Positions 1-12,100 of a stretch of 64,000 nucleotides of DNA are shown in pieces. The stretch covers positions 370,612-434,611 of the forward strand of contig VZRR01009904.1 in the NCBI GenBank assembly GCA_013398015.1, given 5' to 3'. Within the stretch, counting starts at the first letter, position 1, and the number at the start of each line of letters is the position of its first letter. A program made the translations under genes and the position numbers. The stretch is from Oreocharis arfaki. Lineage: Eukaryota; Chordata; Aves; Passeriformes; Paramythiidae. The notes beneath the pieces are model-generated. The model ran no database searches. It was not told the origin of the DNA and was given only the letters and a program-made list of their open reading frames with translations.

Positions 1-2640
1 ACTTGACATTATCACAACTACGTACAGAAGTTTTATTTCCCACTCCTTTCTATTGTACACAGTGCTCAGAGACTTCATGCAACATTCTGCCAGTGAGATT
101 CTACCAAGCTCTCAAAAAGAAATCTCTACCTCCCGCACAGTCAAAGTGCAGAAATCAAAGCATTCTTGTATTCAGAGAACTTATACCATTTTTACAGCAC
201 CTGGAAGTTCTGATCAAACTACAGAATACTAGCATTAAAGGGAAGGCAACCTTTAATCTCTTTGTCTTGGTGACAAGCACCTCCCAGGAGTTTGCATGTC
301 TTCAGATCCTCCAATGATCACAAACTTGCTGGCTTGTAATCTGTAAAAGTGTTTTTACTGATGTCTCAGATAATTTATCATTTACAATTGACAGACATTG
401 GTTAGTTGGCTGAAGATAAACAGATATTGCATCTATTTCTACATTCTCATTTTTAATTTCCCTGTAGACAAAACAGGTGAGCCAGAACACTATAAAACAC
501 TAGTGGCATTAAATCTGAGCAAGGACCAAATAACTTGGAAATTTCATGGGCTTTGATTCCAGAATTTAATTGCAGGGAGTTAATGCCCTGTGAGTTGTGA
601 CAGTCTTACTACATTATTAGCATCCAGGAATATTTCGTAGGCAAAGCAGACCCAGCCTAGGAATGAGCTAGCTCTGAAATGGGTGTCTGTAAGTGCATTA
701 TTATGGCACTGGGCTGACAGAAACAAGACCTAATTCTGCCTGTGCAGAGTGCAAGGCTTCTGGTTTGCAGCTGAATTATGTCCAGTCAGCTCTCCAGTCT
801 GGGCAGAATAAGCCCGGTTTTATCTGCAAAATGCAGAAACTAGCAATTTCTAAACTAAATCAACACACTATCTTCTTGTGCACAAAGGCACGCCCATTAA
901 AACCTTTAACTCCTGAACTCTGTAAACAAACTGATTTAAGCCTTGAAACTACTTAGAAGGTTAGGAAGCTGGATGAAGTTTACCTCATTCAAAAACTTTT
1001 TATTTCACTAATCTGTGCAACTCTTGATTTTCATCCCCTCCTCTCTGTTCAACTCCCCTACTTCTTCATTTCTGAGTCACAGTCAGACATGGTAGTGGAC
1101 CAACTGCATACAAAATGTCATTTAATGCTCTTTAAAACCTAAATATGCTCTCAACTCAAACCAAAAATACTATGAAGACCTGGCCCACAGTCTAAAAGCT
1201 GTCAAAAACCATCATGAAAATGATTAAAACCAAAGTTTTGACTTTTGTCATTACCTTCCCTATACTGTATGCATGTGTGATCTGCAATCTCTCACGTCAA
1301 AGGTCTGTCTTCTGGTAGAAGTAGCAGCCTAAGTGGCCACGCCTCTAAATTTACTGGTAAAGCAATTAATTCACATTGCTACTGCACTGGAATGAACGGG
1401 AACACTGATGTCTATTAACAACCTTTCCACTATTTGTTTGACCTGCTGAAACCCTTTGATTTTGCTAGGACAAATGAGTGAACACAGGTACTGGGAAGCA
1501 AGGACCTTCACCTGCAGACAGCTCATGAGATCACACCTAACGCACTTTGCCAAGTGTAAAATTGGCTCCTTGCCCCCACTCTGACAATACTTGTGTTGTA
1601 CTTACAGTTTCTAAAATTCACAACACTGTGCTCTGACTGCTACTTAGTGGATTAATCTAGACTGTGCATCCTTGTGCTGCTGGACTTCCTCCTGATACAA
1701 GTCAGCTGTCACATGGAACAGTGACTTCATCCTGATTGAAAGCAAGACATCATAGTGTGTACTGCCTGACTGGCTTGAATAATTTTCCCTGAGAAAAGCA
1801 GTAGTCTGTCAAGCCACCAAAAGGTAACATGTCAAAAGTAAACATCTGAATTAGGCTGCGACCTGTAAAAAATGAAGTCAGCTGAATAGATTAGATTCTG
1901 ATTTGCTTGCAAAGCTTTAGAAATTATTTGTCAAATGCAGACCTAGTTTACTTGCACAGCCGAGTTTTGTTTTGCAATCAATAACTGCATGCTGATTTCC
2001 TCAGAGTACATTAACCGCTTACTGAACTGTCTGTAACATCACGTCCTTTAATAGTTCTGATCTGTTTCAGCAAAATAAAACCAAGATCGGAAACAGTTCG
2101 AAGCTGAGCGTCACCAGTTGAACAGGGCTATGTGTTACGTGTGAGCCACACAGAACTCAAGGAGGAGCAAGCACGGCAAAGCGAAACAGTGACTGTCAGC
2201 TAACATTCCTCTTGGTTTCATAAAAAAATGAGAAAGTCGCCCTATTTTTCTGTAAATGTGGTAGAAGCAACACCGTGTTCAAAAATAAGAGTTTTTATAA
2301 CCATGGTGAGACATTTTAAGACCTCCTATGTGATATAAATGGTTTAACTTTGAATGATCGAGTTCTCATCATGGATACTTGAATCCATATTGAGGCGCAG
2401 TCAATAAAGCAATACTGAATCAAGGAGTATCTGGTATGTTAAATAACAAACTCAAATAACTCGAGTCCCTGGCCCACGGAGCCCTTTAAATTACTGAGTG
2501 ACTTTAAGCCACCACATTTTCGAGGGAAGAAAGAGAAAGGAAGGGCACGCTCCTCTGTAATGACACAGGGATTTTGTTCACGCGTTCCTACGGAGAGCTA
2601 GATCGCTCCAGAACCAAGCAGCCCCACTCATCAAAATCCT
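1..2640. other. Non-coding flank, probably FBXO9 intron 1
   Basis: No exon with convincing coding potential was found on either strand. The open frames here are short and match no protein I recognise. Given the promoter at about 2.6-3.5 kb and known synteny (FBXO9 is head-to-head with CILK1), this is most simply the first intron of FBXO9 on the minus strand. That is inference from position. Confidence 0.4.
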
Positions 2641-3450
2641 CTGCGGGAGGCGGCCGTGTCTCGCCGCGGTGGGGCGGGATCACGGCACGTTTCCCACAAG
2701 CATCGCCCGGTGCCCGGGGGCGGACAGGCGGGCCGGGCAGGGCTGCCCGTCAGCAATTCGGCCAGGGGGCCGCTCCCACGCACACACCCCTTGTCCCGAT
2801 CCCGCTCAGCCGTCCCTGCACGGCGGCCGAGCCCCCGCCGCCCGGGCCCGCTCACCATGCTGCCGGCGCTCGGGCGGCGCTGTCCCGTCCCGGGGGCTCT
2901 GCCCCCCGGCTTGGTCCGTGTGTCCTCCCTGCCCGCGGGGGGCACTTAGCAGAGTTCTCGGTCGGAGAAGCGCACCACGCAGCGGGAGTCCCTGCGGGCC
3001 CTGCGGACGGCAGCCATCTTCCCGGCGAGCGGGGCCGGCGGCGGGAGCGGCGGGACACGGCCCGGACGAACCCGCCAGGTCAGAGCGCCGCCTCCCGCGC
3101 GGGCCGCTACGACGCGCGACCGCACAGACTCCCCGCCCCAGTACGCACCGCGGTCCGCGCCGCCTCTGCCGCCCGCGACGGAGCGGCGCAAGGCCTGCTG
3201 GGGAGTGTAGTCCGCGGCGGCACACCACGGGAAAGCTAGCGGAGTAAAGGCTGCCGGGAATTGTAGTCTTCACGACTGGAAATCCCGGCAGGAGGGATCC
3301 CCGGGGCGGGAGCCGAGGTAAAGCGGCGATGTCCGGGAGCCGCGATTTCCGCTGTGACTGCGGTCAGGCCGGGACCTGGCACAGGCGAATTGTCGACAGG
3401 GTAACGGGAGAGCGCTCAGTGCCGCGGCTGCGGAGATAACAGCGGTGCCG
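2640..3450. promoter_or_regulatory. CpG-island bidirectional promoter (FBXO9 / CILK1)
   Basis: A sharply bounded GC- and CpG-rich block between AT-rich flanks. It contains two copies of the ZNF143/THAP11 (SBS) element on the minus strand: ACTACA..CCCCAGCAG at about 3195-3213 and ACTACAATTCCCGGCAG at about 3250-3268. A YY1-type GCCATCTT lies at 3013-3020. These motifs are typical of TATA-less bidirectional housekeeping promoters. A donor-like GAG|GTAAAG at 3318 on the plus strand could end a non-coding first exon of CILK1. In mammals CILK1 (ICK) and FBXO9 are known to share such a promoter. No TATA box is evident. Transcription starts cannot be placed from sequence alone. Confidence 0.7.
2856..3190 (-). 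other. FBXO9: Candidate first exon of FBXO9 (5' leader plus ATG)
   Basis: On the minus strand, ATG at 2858-2856 is followed at once by a good splice donor (GTGAGC, from 2855). The exon would thus carry the leader and only the start codon, with the rest of the protein to the left of the window. FBXO9 is an F-box subunit of SCF ubiquitin ligases. The symbol rests on synteny with CILK1 and the head-to-head arrangement, not on protein similarity. Upstream in the leader, ATG 3017-3015 opens a 23-codon frame (MAAVRRARRD...) that stops at 2946. It overlaps the YY1-type motif and is more likely a uORF than the real start. Confidence 0.4.
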
Positions 3451-4106
3451 AGGCCATTGAATCTCGTAGCCCTGATCATTTGCCCGTCCAGTTCAGTGAG
3501 CACAGTTATCACCTGCTGTCAGCACACGCCTCGTCAGGTTTTCTAAAACTGGACTAACCCTATTTTTTTTTAAGCGTATCACAGTCTTTTTGTTCCAGAA
3601 GAAAACTGCGTGTATGGATCTGTGAACCTTTGTGCATGTCTACTGCCCTGAGCGTTTTCAGGAGGAGGAGGAGGAGGGGGAGGTGGCGTGTGTCTTCTCT
3701 GGAGGGGTAGGTGAGCGCGCAGGCTCGGGCAGCGGGAGCAGGAGATGGGGATGCAAGGACTGTGGGAGCCGGGGTCAGCAGCGGTTTTCAGATCCAGGTG
3801 ACTGTAGAGCTGCTCTGTGGAGAGAAGAGCGTGAGAGGCAAGGGAGCTGCCCAACAGGCCGGGTGCCGATCCCTGGGCGGGCAGCCGGAGGTGGAGGGGA
3901 GCAGGGAGGACTGAGTGCTGCTGGCGTGCTGGTCCGCCCCGTGTGAGCAGTTGAGATGACACCGCATGACCACTTGAGGTTTTGATATGGGGTGCTCATG
4001 GTTACAACTAGTTATCACGAGTGCTGCTTCTCGTTTTGAGTTGGAGTCAAAGCTGCTTTTCTCCTGCCTGGGTGTGCCTCGTCTTAGATATTAAACATTA
4101 GGTGTT

Positions 4107-4320
4107 AGTAAAAAATCCTTTACTGTGAGGGCGATGAGGCACTGGCACAGGTTGCTCTGAGAAGCTGTGGATCCCCCCACGCCTGGCAGTGTTCAAGGCC
4201 AGTTTGGATGGGGGTCTGAGCAACCTGGTCCAGTGGAAAGTGCCCCTGCCCGTGGCAGGGGGCTTGAAACAAGATGATTGTTAAGGTAATTTCCAATCCA
4301 AATAATTCTATGATTCTTTT
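4107..4320 (+). mobile_element. CR1 LINE 3'-end fragment
   Basis: The stretch follows the well-known CR1 3' region in sense orientation: GTGAGG-GATGAGGCACTGG, then a CAGGTTGC..GAGAAGCTGTGGAT block, TTCAAGGCCAGTTTGGATGGG, GAGCAACCTGGTC, and the terminal ATTCTATGATTCT repeat. It is a short 5'-truncated copy with moderate divergence, typical of avian CR1. Confidence 0.85.
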
Positions 4321-5041
4321 GGGAATGAAGAAGCCTTGCCTCTAACAACAGAAAAACAGCGTCCTATGACTGTCGCTGGGCTGAGTGCTAATATGTGGTT
4401 ATGCACGTGGGATGTAATACAGGTGGCTTAAATCAGAAATCTCATGTAAGTGTACACTGCTCCTCCTGGCTTCACTGAGAACCATGCCAGTCTGTTGGGG
4501 GGAATTTGAGTCTTTATTCTATATTCATGTAAATGTAAAGATTAGCCTCTGACTAGATGTGGTGAAGGGAGGCAGCCAGAGCTTTGTTTTTCCTCACACC
4601 TGTTTCAGTAAATGAATGTCTTGTCCTACACTGTACTCCTGAATTACAGCACCAGCTCATCCTGTCTTTCCAAACCCTGGGAATTAACTCTATGGTTTAC
4701 TTTTAAAACCTAAGGGATCAAGTGTAAAAAGAAGCTGAGACTTCCTGTATCACTATTACAGTCCTGATAATCAATTGTTTTTGAACAATTTTTTGTTCCT
4801 TGTTTTCAGTTTTCTGCCATTCCTGGTATGTCTTAGGCTGACCCTGTCAGAGCCAGGGTGAGCTGCTGGTGCTTGCGTGAGGAAGGCACAGGCCCTTCGA
4901 GCAGCACTTAAAATGTCGGTATTATTCCCATTTGTTCACAATTTGGTATTTTTGTGTTGTAGTCTTGTTTAAATTCCTCTCTACTGTGTGAGAGAAGCCC
5001 AGCATCATTGTGGGGTTTTTGTTTGTTCGGCTGAGTTTTGT

Positions 5042-5475
5042 TTTCACAGAATCACAGAACTGTTAGGGTTGGTAAGGACCTCTGGAGGTCATCTAGACCA
5101 ACCCCACTGCCAAGGCAGGGTCACCTAGAGCAGGTGACACAGGAACACGTCTGACACAGGAACACGTCTAGGGTGGGTTTTGAATGTCTCTGAAGGGGGA
5201 GACTCCACGACCTCCCTGGGCAGCCTGTTCCAGTGCCCTGCCACCCTCGGTGTAAAGTTCTTCCTCGCGGTTAATGGAACTTAATGTGTTTTAGTTTATG
5301 GCCATTGCTCCTTGTCCTGTCACTAGACACCACTGAAAAGAGTCTGGCACCATCTTCTTGGCACCCACCTTTGAGATGTTTATACGCATTAACGAAATTC
5401 CCTCCCAGTCTTCTGCAGACTGAACAGGCCCAGCTCCCACAGTCTCTCGTAAGAGAGATGCTCCAGAGATGGTTT
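5042..5475 (-). mobile_element. CR1 LINE 3' fragment, reverse orientation
   Basis: Reverse complement of the CR1 tail: ACAGAATCACAGAA, GGTTGGTAAGGACCTCTGG, AGGTCATCTAGACCAACCCC, CCTGGGCAGCCTGTTCCAGTGCC, then CTGAACAGGCCCAGCTC and GAGATGCTCCAG. A direct repeat of ACACAGGAACACGTCT (about 5137-5170) marks a small internal duplication. The right end abuts the GC-rich patch. Confidence 0.85.
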
Positions 5476-5499
5476 GGTTTGGGTTTTGGGTTGTTTTGG

Positions 5500-5950
5500 T
5501 TAAAAGCCAGCTCAGCGCCCCCTCTGCCGGGGGCCCGGCCCGGCTCCCCCGGCCGCAGTCGTGGGGCGCTGTCCCCCCGCGGGGAGCCCCGGCGGGCCGG
5601 GCCGGGCCGGGCNNNNNNNNNNNNNNNNNNNNNNNNNNNNNNNNNNNNNNNNNNNNNNNNNNNAGTCCCGCCGGTCACGGCCACGGCGGGCCGGGGGACC
5701 CGCGTTCCCGTACAGTGAGGAACGGGAGCGGGGGCACTCGAGTGTACAGGGGCCGAGGCTGGGGATCGGGCGCCGCCGCAGCGCGGAGGCCGGGCGGGGG
5801 CAGGGACTTGGCCTGAGTGGAGGACGTGCGATCGCACATCTGTCCCTGCCTTGGTGTGCAGCTCTTGGAGCACCCCCAGAGCCCTCTCTAACAAGCGCGG
5901 CAGCAGCCGGGACCGCACCCATGGGCACCCACGGCTTTAAACCGCGCCTC
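5500..5950. promoter_or_regulatory. GC-rich / CpG patch with assembly gap
   Basis: Very GC-rich sequence on both sides of a run of 51 Ns (5613-5663). The left flank ends in GGGCC-type repeats (GGGCCGGGCCGGGCCGGGC) that probably stopped sequencing. CpG density is far above the surroundings. It could be a secondary CpG island or alternative first exon within the CILK1 leader region, but no exon boundary can be fixed. Long frames across the Ns are composition artefacts. Confidence 0.5.
5613..5663. other. Assembly gap (51 N)
   Basis: Run of undetermined bases inside a G/C-rich tract. True length and content are unknown. Confidence 0.99.
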
Positions 5951-6660
5951 AGTGCGTCCTGCTAGTAATACCTTCGAGTAATTGCCAGAGCACAGGACGA
6001 GTTTATAAAGGCACATGCTGATTGTTTACTGTGTGCGTTTCTCAGCTGTGTCAGAGCGACCCAGTTTCGCTTTCAGTTCTCGGCGCTTCAGCCCTTCAAG
6101 CAGGAGTGGATACGCATTTAAAGGGTTCATAAGCAAAATACTAGGTCTGAGTTGTACTTAGTCAGAAAGTAGTCTCGATGCATTGAATTAAGCTTGCTGT
6201 TAAAGGCGCATGACTGGTTGATTTCTGCAGGGAAGAAAGTTACAGGTGAGGTAGTCTGAACACGGTGTTACAGTATGGTGGAAATAAGGGGTTTACATTT
6301 TACTGTTTAGTATCAACATCCTCTAACGATGTGAATTCGTGTAGATTGTACTTTTAAATTAGATTATACATGTTGTAGCTCTGCAGACTGCTTGTTGGAG
6401 ACTCATGCTCTTTTCAGGGATTTTAGTGGGGCTCAGGCGATGCAGTCTGAAGGCCAAGTAAAGCAGATTTTTAAAAACAGCTTCGCTGTTAAGTTCAAGA
6501 AATGGTGTTGATTGAGTTACCCAGAGAAGACTTTATTTAGGTTTTGGTCAGTGGGTTTTCATACAGGTGGATTTGTGCTTCCATAGGAGCTGGGTTAACT
6601 TCTGTGCATCCTGGCATGTTTTTTAACATGCATTCCTCACTGAAATCTCTGTTTTCTTGA

Positions 6661-6836
6661 CTGGTTTGTTTCTTGGGGTTTTTTTCGTTTAGTTGGTTTT
6701 TTGTTTGATTTGGGTGGGGGTTGTTTTTTTGTGTTTTGGTTTTTTGTTTGGTTGGTTTTGTATTTGGAGGTTTTGGGGGGTGTTGTCAGTTTTGTTTGTT
6801 TGGTAGGGGTTTTTTTTTGTTTTTTTCCTCTGCTCA
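6661..6836. repeat. G/T low-complexity tract
   Basis: Almost only G and T on the plus strand, made of runs such as GGTTTTTTGTTTG. It yields spurious long frames on both strands. No regular unit length is evident. Confidence 0.85.
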
Positions 6837-7409
6837 CTTTTATTCCTCGAAAAATATTTCAGTTAGTCTGTTTTGGTCACTTTTTACACCAGAGCTGGAA
6901 TTGCAAAGTAATTTCATACAAGTTTTGTGAAAATTGGTGGCTGGGCAAAGGAGAGGGATTTAAATTAGTATCCTCAACAAGGAAGAAGCAGTTAGGTTCA
7001 CCACTTCATCTCTTCAAGAGACATCAGACAAACAATCTATCCAGCCATTGGTGATTATTGCTAGTAGTGTTACACATCTTTAGTTTTTCTGTGGTTATCA
7101 AACATGAAGCATTCTCCACTCTTCAGTCACAGTTCCCTGAAAGGGATATGTAAGTGGTAAGTCAGGGACAGCGTAGGAGTCTGTGAATTGTAAGACATCA
7201 CATCTGTTAGGATCACAGTTTCAGAACTCTGTCATTAGGGCAGTATGTGCTGAAAATTCCACAAGTCCCATCCGTGTTGATTTGAAATTACTGTATAAAA
7301 TTGTTTGGATATTCATAAATTTTAGAATTTTAGACTAGGAGAACATGTAAAGCTTTGTTGTTGTTTGAAATTTTGTTGCCAACGATCTGAGTAAAGGCTT
7401 CTGACTTGC

Positions 7410-7462
7410 CATCCGGTCACTGACCAGCTGGAGTAACTGGGTTAAAGCTTTTTAACCGGATG
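7410..7462. other. Inverted repeat with internal near-palindrome
   Basis: CATCCGGT at 7410-7417 pairs with ACCGGATG at 7455-7462. The near-palindrome GGTTAAAGCTTTTTAACC lies within it next to the right arm. No known RNA family is recognised. Probably chance, or a fragment of an old inverted-repeat element. Confidence 0.3.
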
Positions 7463-8229
7463 CAAACCTACTGAACATAGCTATATGCTATTCAGGTGCA
7501 CAGCCTGAAAACCAGCCAAAAGGGAGCTGGTACTCCAAACTGCTGTTGTTACGGACAGGCTCCGTGTTCCTTGGCAAGTAGTACAAAATGTGGGATTAGG
7601 TCTCTAATGTAAGGTGCTCAGTCCTGGTTCTCTATAGTAGTGTGTGGAGAGAAACAGGTACTGCCAGAGGGCAGTTCCTCCTGCCTGTCTGAGATGCTAC
7701 CCAGTGTGTGAAATAGATTTAGAGGCATGCTACACAATGGGTAAATTGTGAAAAGGTCTGTTAACTTCATATTTCCTGGTCTTTTTTCCTGTATCAGTAT
7801 TAGTCGGGTTAGTAGGCTTAGAAGATAGAAAATAAAGGAAGTTCACAACATCTTGCATCTATAGGATTGTGGCTCTGCATTGATGTCAGTTCAGAGTTCC
7901 AGTAACATAATCCCATTGCTTCTAAAATCGTGATACAGCTTTGTGAAATAAGAAAGATATAAGGCTACTACCAAAAAAAAAAGAAAATATAGCTAAAGTA
8001 CACATTACAGAAGGCAAAAGTCACAAGCCATGAATATTTCTGTCTTTTTAAGAGGTGGAGAATAAGAGAATGCAGGGACCAAACCTTCACTGCAGGGGAA
8101 TTCTGTTTTATTTCAAATGTATGATTAGTTTACGTAGAATAGATTACATTTTTTTCCAAACTATAGTGGAGGGAGCACCAGCAACAGTTATATTAAATGA
8201 GAAATAAGAAGGTTTTTTTCTTTATTATC

Positions 8230-8424
8230 CAGAAGAGATTCTGTGGATGCCCTGTGCCTGGAAGGATTCAAGGCCAGGAAAGCCTGGAAGGATTCAAGGC
8301 TAAGTCTTACTGGGTCAGACTTTGAGCAACCTGGGTACTGGAAGGTGTCTCTGCCAATGGCACAGGGGTTGGAACTAGAAGATTTTTAAGGTCCCTTCCA
8401 ACCCAAACCATTCTGTGGTTTTTT
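8230..8424 (+). mobile_element. CR1 LINE 3'-end fragment
   Basis: CR1 tail in sense orientation: TTCTGTGGATGCC, GGAAGGATTCAAGG, CTTTGAGCAACCTGGG, GGAAGGTGTCTCTGCC, then TTAAGGTCCCTTCCAACCC and ACCATTCTGTGGTT. The segment CCTGGAAGGATTCAAGG occurs twice (about 8259-8300), a small tandem duplication inside the element. Confidence 0.85.
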
Positions 8425-9189
8425 TTGTTAATACAGTGTCACAGCAAAAGGTCAGATAGATAATCTGATGTAGCCACTACTTCTAGAGACTGATTCATGC
8501 TTAGAGTTACTGTAGTAAAATACATTTGGTCTTGCCTGACATGAATGTAATATTCTTCCTCTGAACACTTTGGTTAATGGAATGCATATGGCTATGCTCT
8601 CTCACATAGGATCTTATGGAAATTCAGAATATTGGTTTAACTGATGGGAGTGTGACTTGTAAGATGGTGACTTACATGTCTAATAATTTGGCTACGACAG
8701 ATCCTCTCCTGTTGTGTTGTAAAGCTTCCGTTTTTTTTGATAGCAGACTGTTTTCTCCAGGCTTTGAGACTTTATCCTCTGACTTTAGCAATAGTGTCTC
8801 CCATCAGGGCTGCCTGCAAGCTTGCTGTAAGGTACCTTTAGCAGAAGGGTGGCTTTGGGGAACATACCCAGTTACATCCAGATACAGGCTGGCCCTTTCT
8901 GTTGAGAGACCAAGACGAGTGTTTGTGTATGGCTGACAAGGACTGTCCTCTTGGAGGAGAGCAGAGTCTGCAGACAAGCAATCTCAGAAGGGTACAGAAA
9001 TCAAATGGATTATGTTCTGTGCTTTCAGACCAAAGGCTAAGTCTTGAAAACATGATTCCTGCAACTGTTCACACTGTCCTGAGTGCTCTATATTTATGCT
9101 GCCACAGAAAGAACTGGTTACACTTGGAGGAGACAAAACACAAGAAACGTTAAGGACTGAAATGCGCTTGCAGCTGAAGTATCCTCATC

Positions 9190-12100
9190 ATGAATAGGTA
9201 CAAAACTATCAGACAGCTTGGTGATGGGACCTACGGCTCTGTTCTCCTAGGGAGAAGCATTGAATCTGGAGAGCTGATAGCCATTAAAAAGTAAGTGTTT
9301 TCATACATTACTTAACAACGGATAGTCCAGGTTTTTCCTTTCTAGGTCCACATCAACTTGGTCATGCTGGTTGGAGTACTTTGCATTCCATGCAGCTTTT
9401 TTGTATGGAGTTGTATTGGGGCAGCATGGAAAACTCAATTTCCTTGTATCGTTCAAAGCCTCAGCAGGAGATAAAGAGGGTGAGATATATAGGGTTATCA
9501 TAACAGCACTCTGCTGCTATATGCAGTCAAACATGTTTTGTGTATTATTTAGAGTATTCTGCAATGCTGCTTTGGAATCTACAGCCCTTTCACTGCTGCT
9601 TACACGGAGTATATATTTCGTAGTCTAATTTTCAATGTGATATTAATACTGCAGTGATAATTAATACAATTGATGTCGTTGTCCATAATCTGTGTATTTT
9701 ATGCTAATGCATATTGGTCTTTTCACCTTAAGATTTTCTTGAAATTCCATGAGAAATTCATTTGATTTTCTCTGCTGCTTCAGCAGTGACCTTAGTTTGT
9801 AAATGGCTTATTTGTCCTTAGTTATGGTAAGAGACAGCTGTAAAGCATTGCAGGCACCTTCCTGAAATACCACCCATGACCCAGGGACAGATATGTCGAA
9901 AGAGCTTTTGGTACAATGCTGTTTTGTATGAGCAGTCAATAGCTGGCTTTATCAACTTCTAAGTCCACTGTGCTGAGGTAATTTTTCCTGTATCAGACCT
10001 TGCTAGAGGCTCCTTTGATTTTCAGTTTGCAGTAGGGGAGAAACTCAGAAAAATCAGAGCAAGCTAGAAGTATTCTCTTAGCTTACATGTTAATGCTGGT
10101 CCTTTATTAAAAACAGAAGTGGCCTGGTAACTGAATGCAGAAGACAGTAACTGCAAAAACACTGTTCAAAAAACACCAAAATCCAGACCCTTTCATGACA
10201 TGAAGGGCTTGTAGTTCTTAAACTACTCTAATTGTAAGAGTTGATTTCAAACTGGAAACTACAATAATAAGTAATACTGAATTATCGTTAAAGTCAAAGG
10301 CTCAGATCTTCAGAGAGTGCCTAACTTCCTCTGAAATCCAGATGCTACACAGTTGAGTATTTTTGTAAGTTTTAATCTGTGATCTTCTGTATGCGTGTGT
10401 CTGTGAGCCTTCATCCTATTTGTCCTAAGGCATAGAGTTACATCTCAAAGAACTGAGTGGTGATCAAAATGTGTATGAACATGTAGGACCATGTGTTACA
10501 CACAAATACTGTGTTCAGGGTTATATTCTGACTAGGGAGAAAACTGCCACACACTTTGTTTCTGTTAGAGCAGTCCCTTATAAGCTTGAAGGGGAAAGCA
10601 GAATTCGACAAGCAGTTGGCATGATAGATGCACCTTGCAAGGGAAGGAGAAACGTGAGGAGCAGTGGACAAAGGAAAATGTAGAAATACAGCAAGATACT
10701 AAAATTATAGAGAAATCAAAATATGGAGAAGAGGAGCAATGAGAATATAATAAAATTGGAGACCCAGTGAAGTGATTTGATCTTCATTTGATTTGTTTAA
10801 GAACCTTCCTCTGAGTTGTTCATAACTGTCAAAACTACCCTTGTTCTTTTTACAGTTAGACTCTACTCCACCGCATTGTTATACCAGAAAGAAAAATAGT
10901 ATGCCTGGGCTTGTTGAAGGCTCTGAATTATTTTCAGCAAGATATATATGTATATACAGAAAAATGCAATCCTGTGTAATAGTAATTATTATTTGAGTGT
11001 AATTCTATTTGAGTCTGTATTCTAGTAATTCTATGTGAGTGTACCTTGTCTAGAGATGTAAAGTTTTTTGACAAGGGAGCTAACATCTTCTATTTTGGTG
11101 GAAGAACTGAATTATTAAGATGCCGTGAGACTTCTGGTTCTAAAAACAGCTGATGTTTTCAATGCATTAGTCATTATTTTCCCCTCTACTTTTGTAGAAT
11201 GAAGAGAAAGTTTTATTCCTGGGAGGAATGCATGAACCTTCGAGAGGTTAAGGTACTTTTTTTGTTCAGTGGTTGACTTCAAATTAGACGATCACTGTCA
11301 CATTTTGGGGTTACATCAAATTCTTTATAACTCTTCTGTCAAAAACTACTCCCAATGTGAGCTGTGGCATATGGCTTTACAGTTCTGTTTCCTGGCTCTG
11401 CATTGCAAGGGAGTGTCTGTAGTCTTACAAAAATGCTTATTGAAATTCTGTAGTCTTACCGAAAATCATTTGATTGTAGAGAGCTGCCTCCTCCTTGCAG
11501 TGCGAGGTGTGTGAGTGAGAGCTTTCCTGTCACAACACCTGGAGCTGGTTGGTGTTTGTTTTTCAGAGCTTGAGAACACATGCACTTGGCACAGCATTAA
11601 CTTTTGTACATGCCATTGTTTCTGTGTAGGTGGCTTGGGGACAGACATTTAGCATGAAATTCTGATGCCAGTGAAACATTGGAGGTATGCTTTAAGGACC
11701 TCCTTATTTTATAGTCAGCACTAAAAACATGCAGAAAACCTAGGTCATTTTTCTTACAGTACCATGTAAAAATTAACATTGAATACCCTGAAAATCTATA
11801 AAAAGACAGCTGAGAAGTAGATATAAAGAAGGAAGACCCCAAGTATGCTAGATTTGGCCGGGGTAGAGTTACTTTTCTTCGTAGCAGCTTCTATGAGTCT
11901 GTGTTTTGGATTTCTGACCAAAACAGTCTTGACAGCACAGGCATGTTCTGGTCATTGTTGAGCAGTCCTTTCACAACTTCAGGCCTTCTCTGTTTTTCAT
12001 GCTTCCCTGTCAGTGAGTAGGCTGAAGGTGGGCAAAAGGCTGGGAGGGAACACAGCCAGGACAGCTGACCCCAGCAGAGCAGAGGAACATCCCATGTGAC

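Larger units (their letters stand above)
3451..9107. other. CILK1 5' non-coding region (leader introns)
   Basis: No coding exon is supported here. The stretch holds two plus-oriented and one minus-oriented CR1 fragments, a GC-rich patch with an N gap, and a G/T low-complexity tract, all listed separately. A second donor-like site (GTAG|GTGAGC, about 3711) follows a GGAGGA-rich run and is another candidate end for a non-coding CILK1 exon. The rest looks like ordinary AT-rich intron. Confidence 0.5.

Noticed and set aside
2574..3273. Overlapping long frames on both strands in the CpG island
   Set aside because: Five or more frames are open at once because stops are rare in GC-rich DNA; none resembles a known protein.
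5271..5965. Long frames across the N gap on both strands
   Set aside because: They cross undetermined bases and run into a reversed CR1 fragment; composition artefacts.
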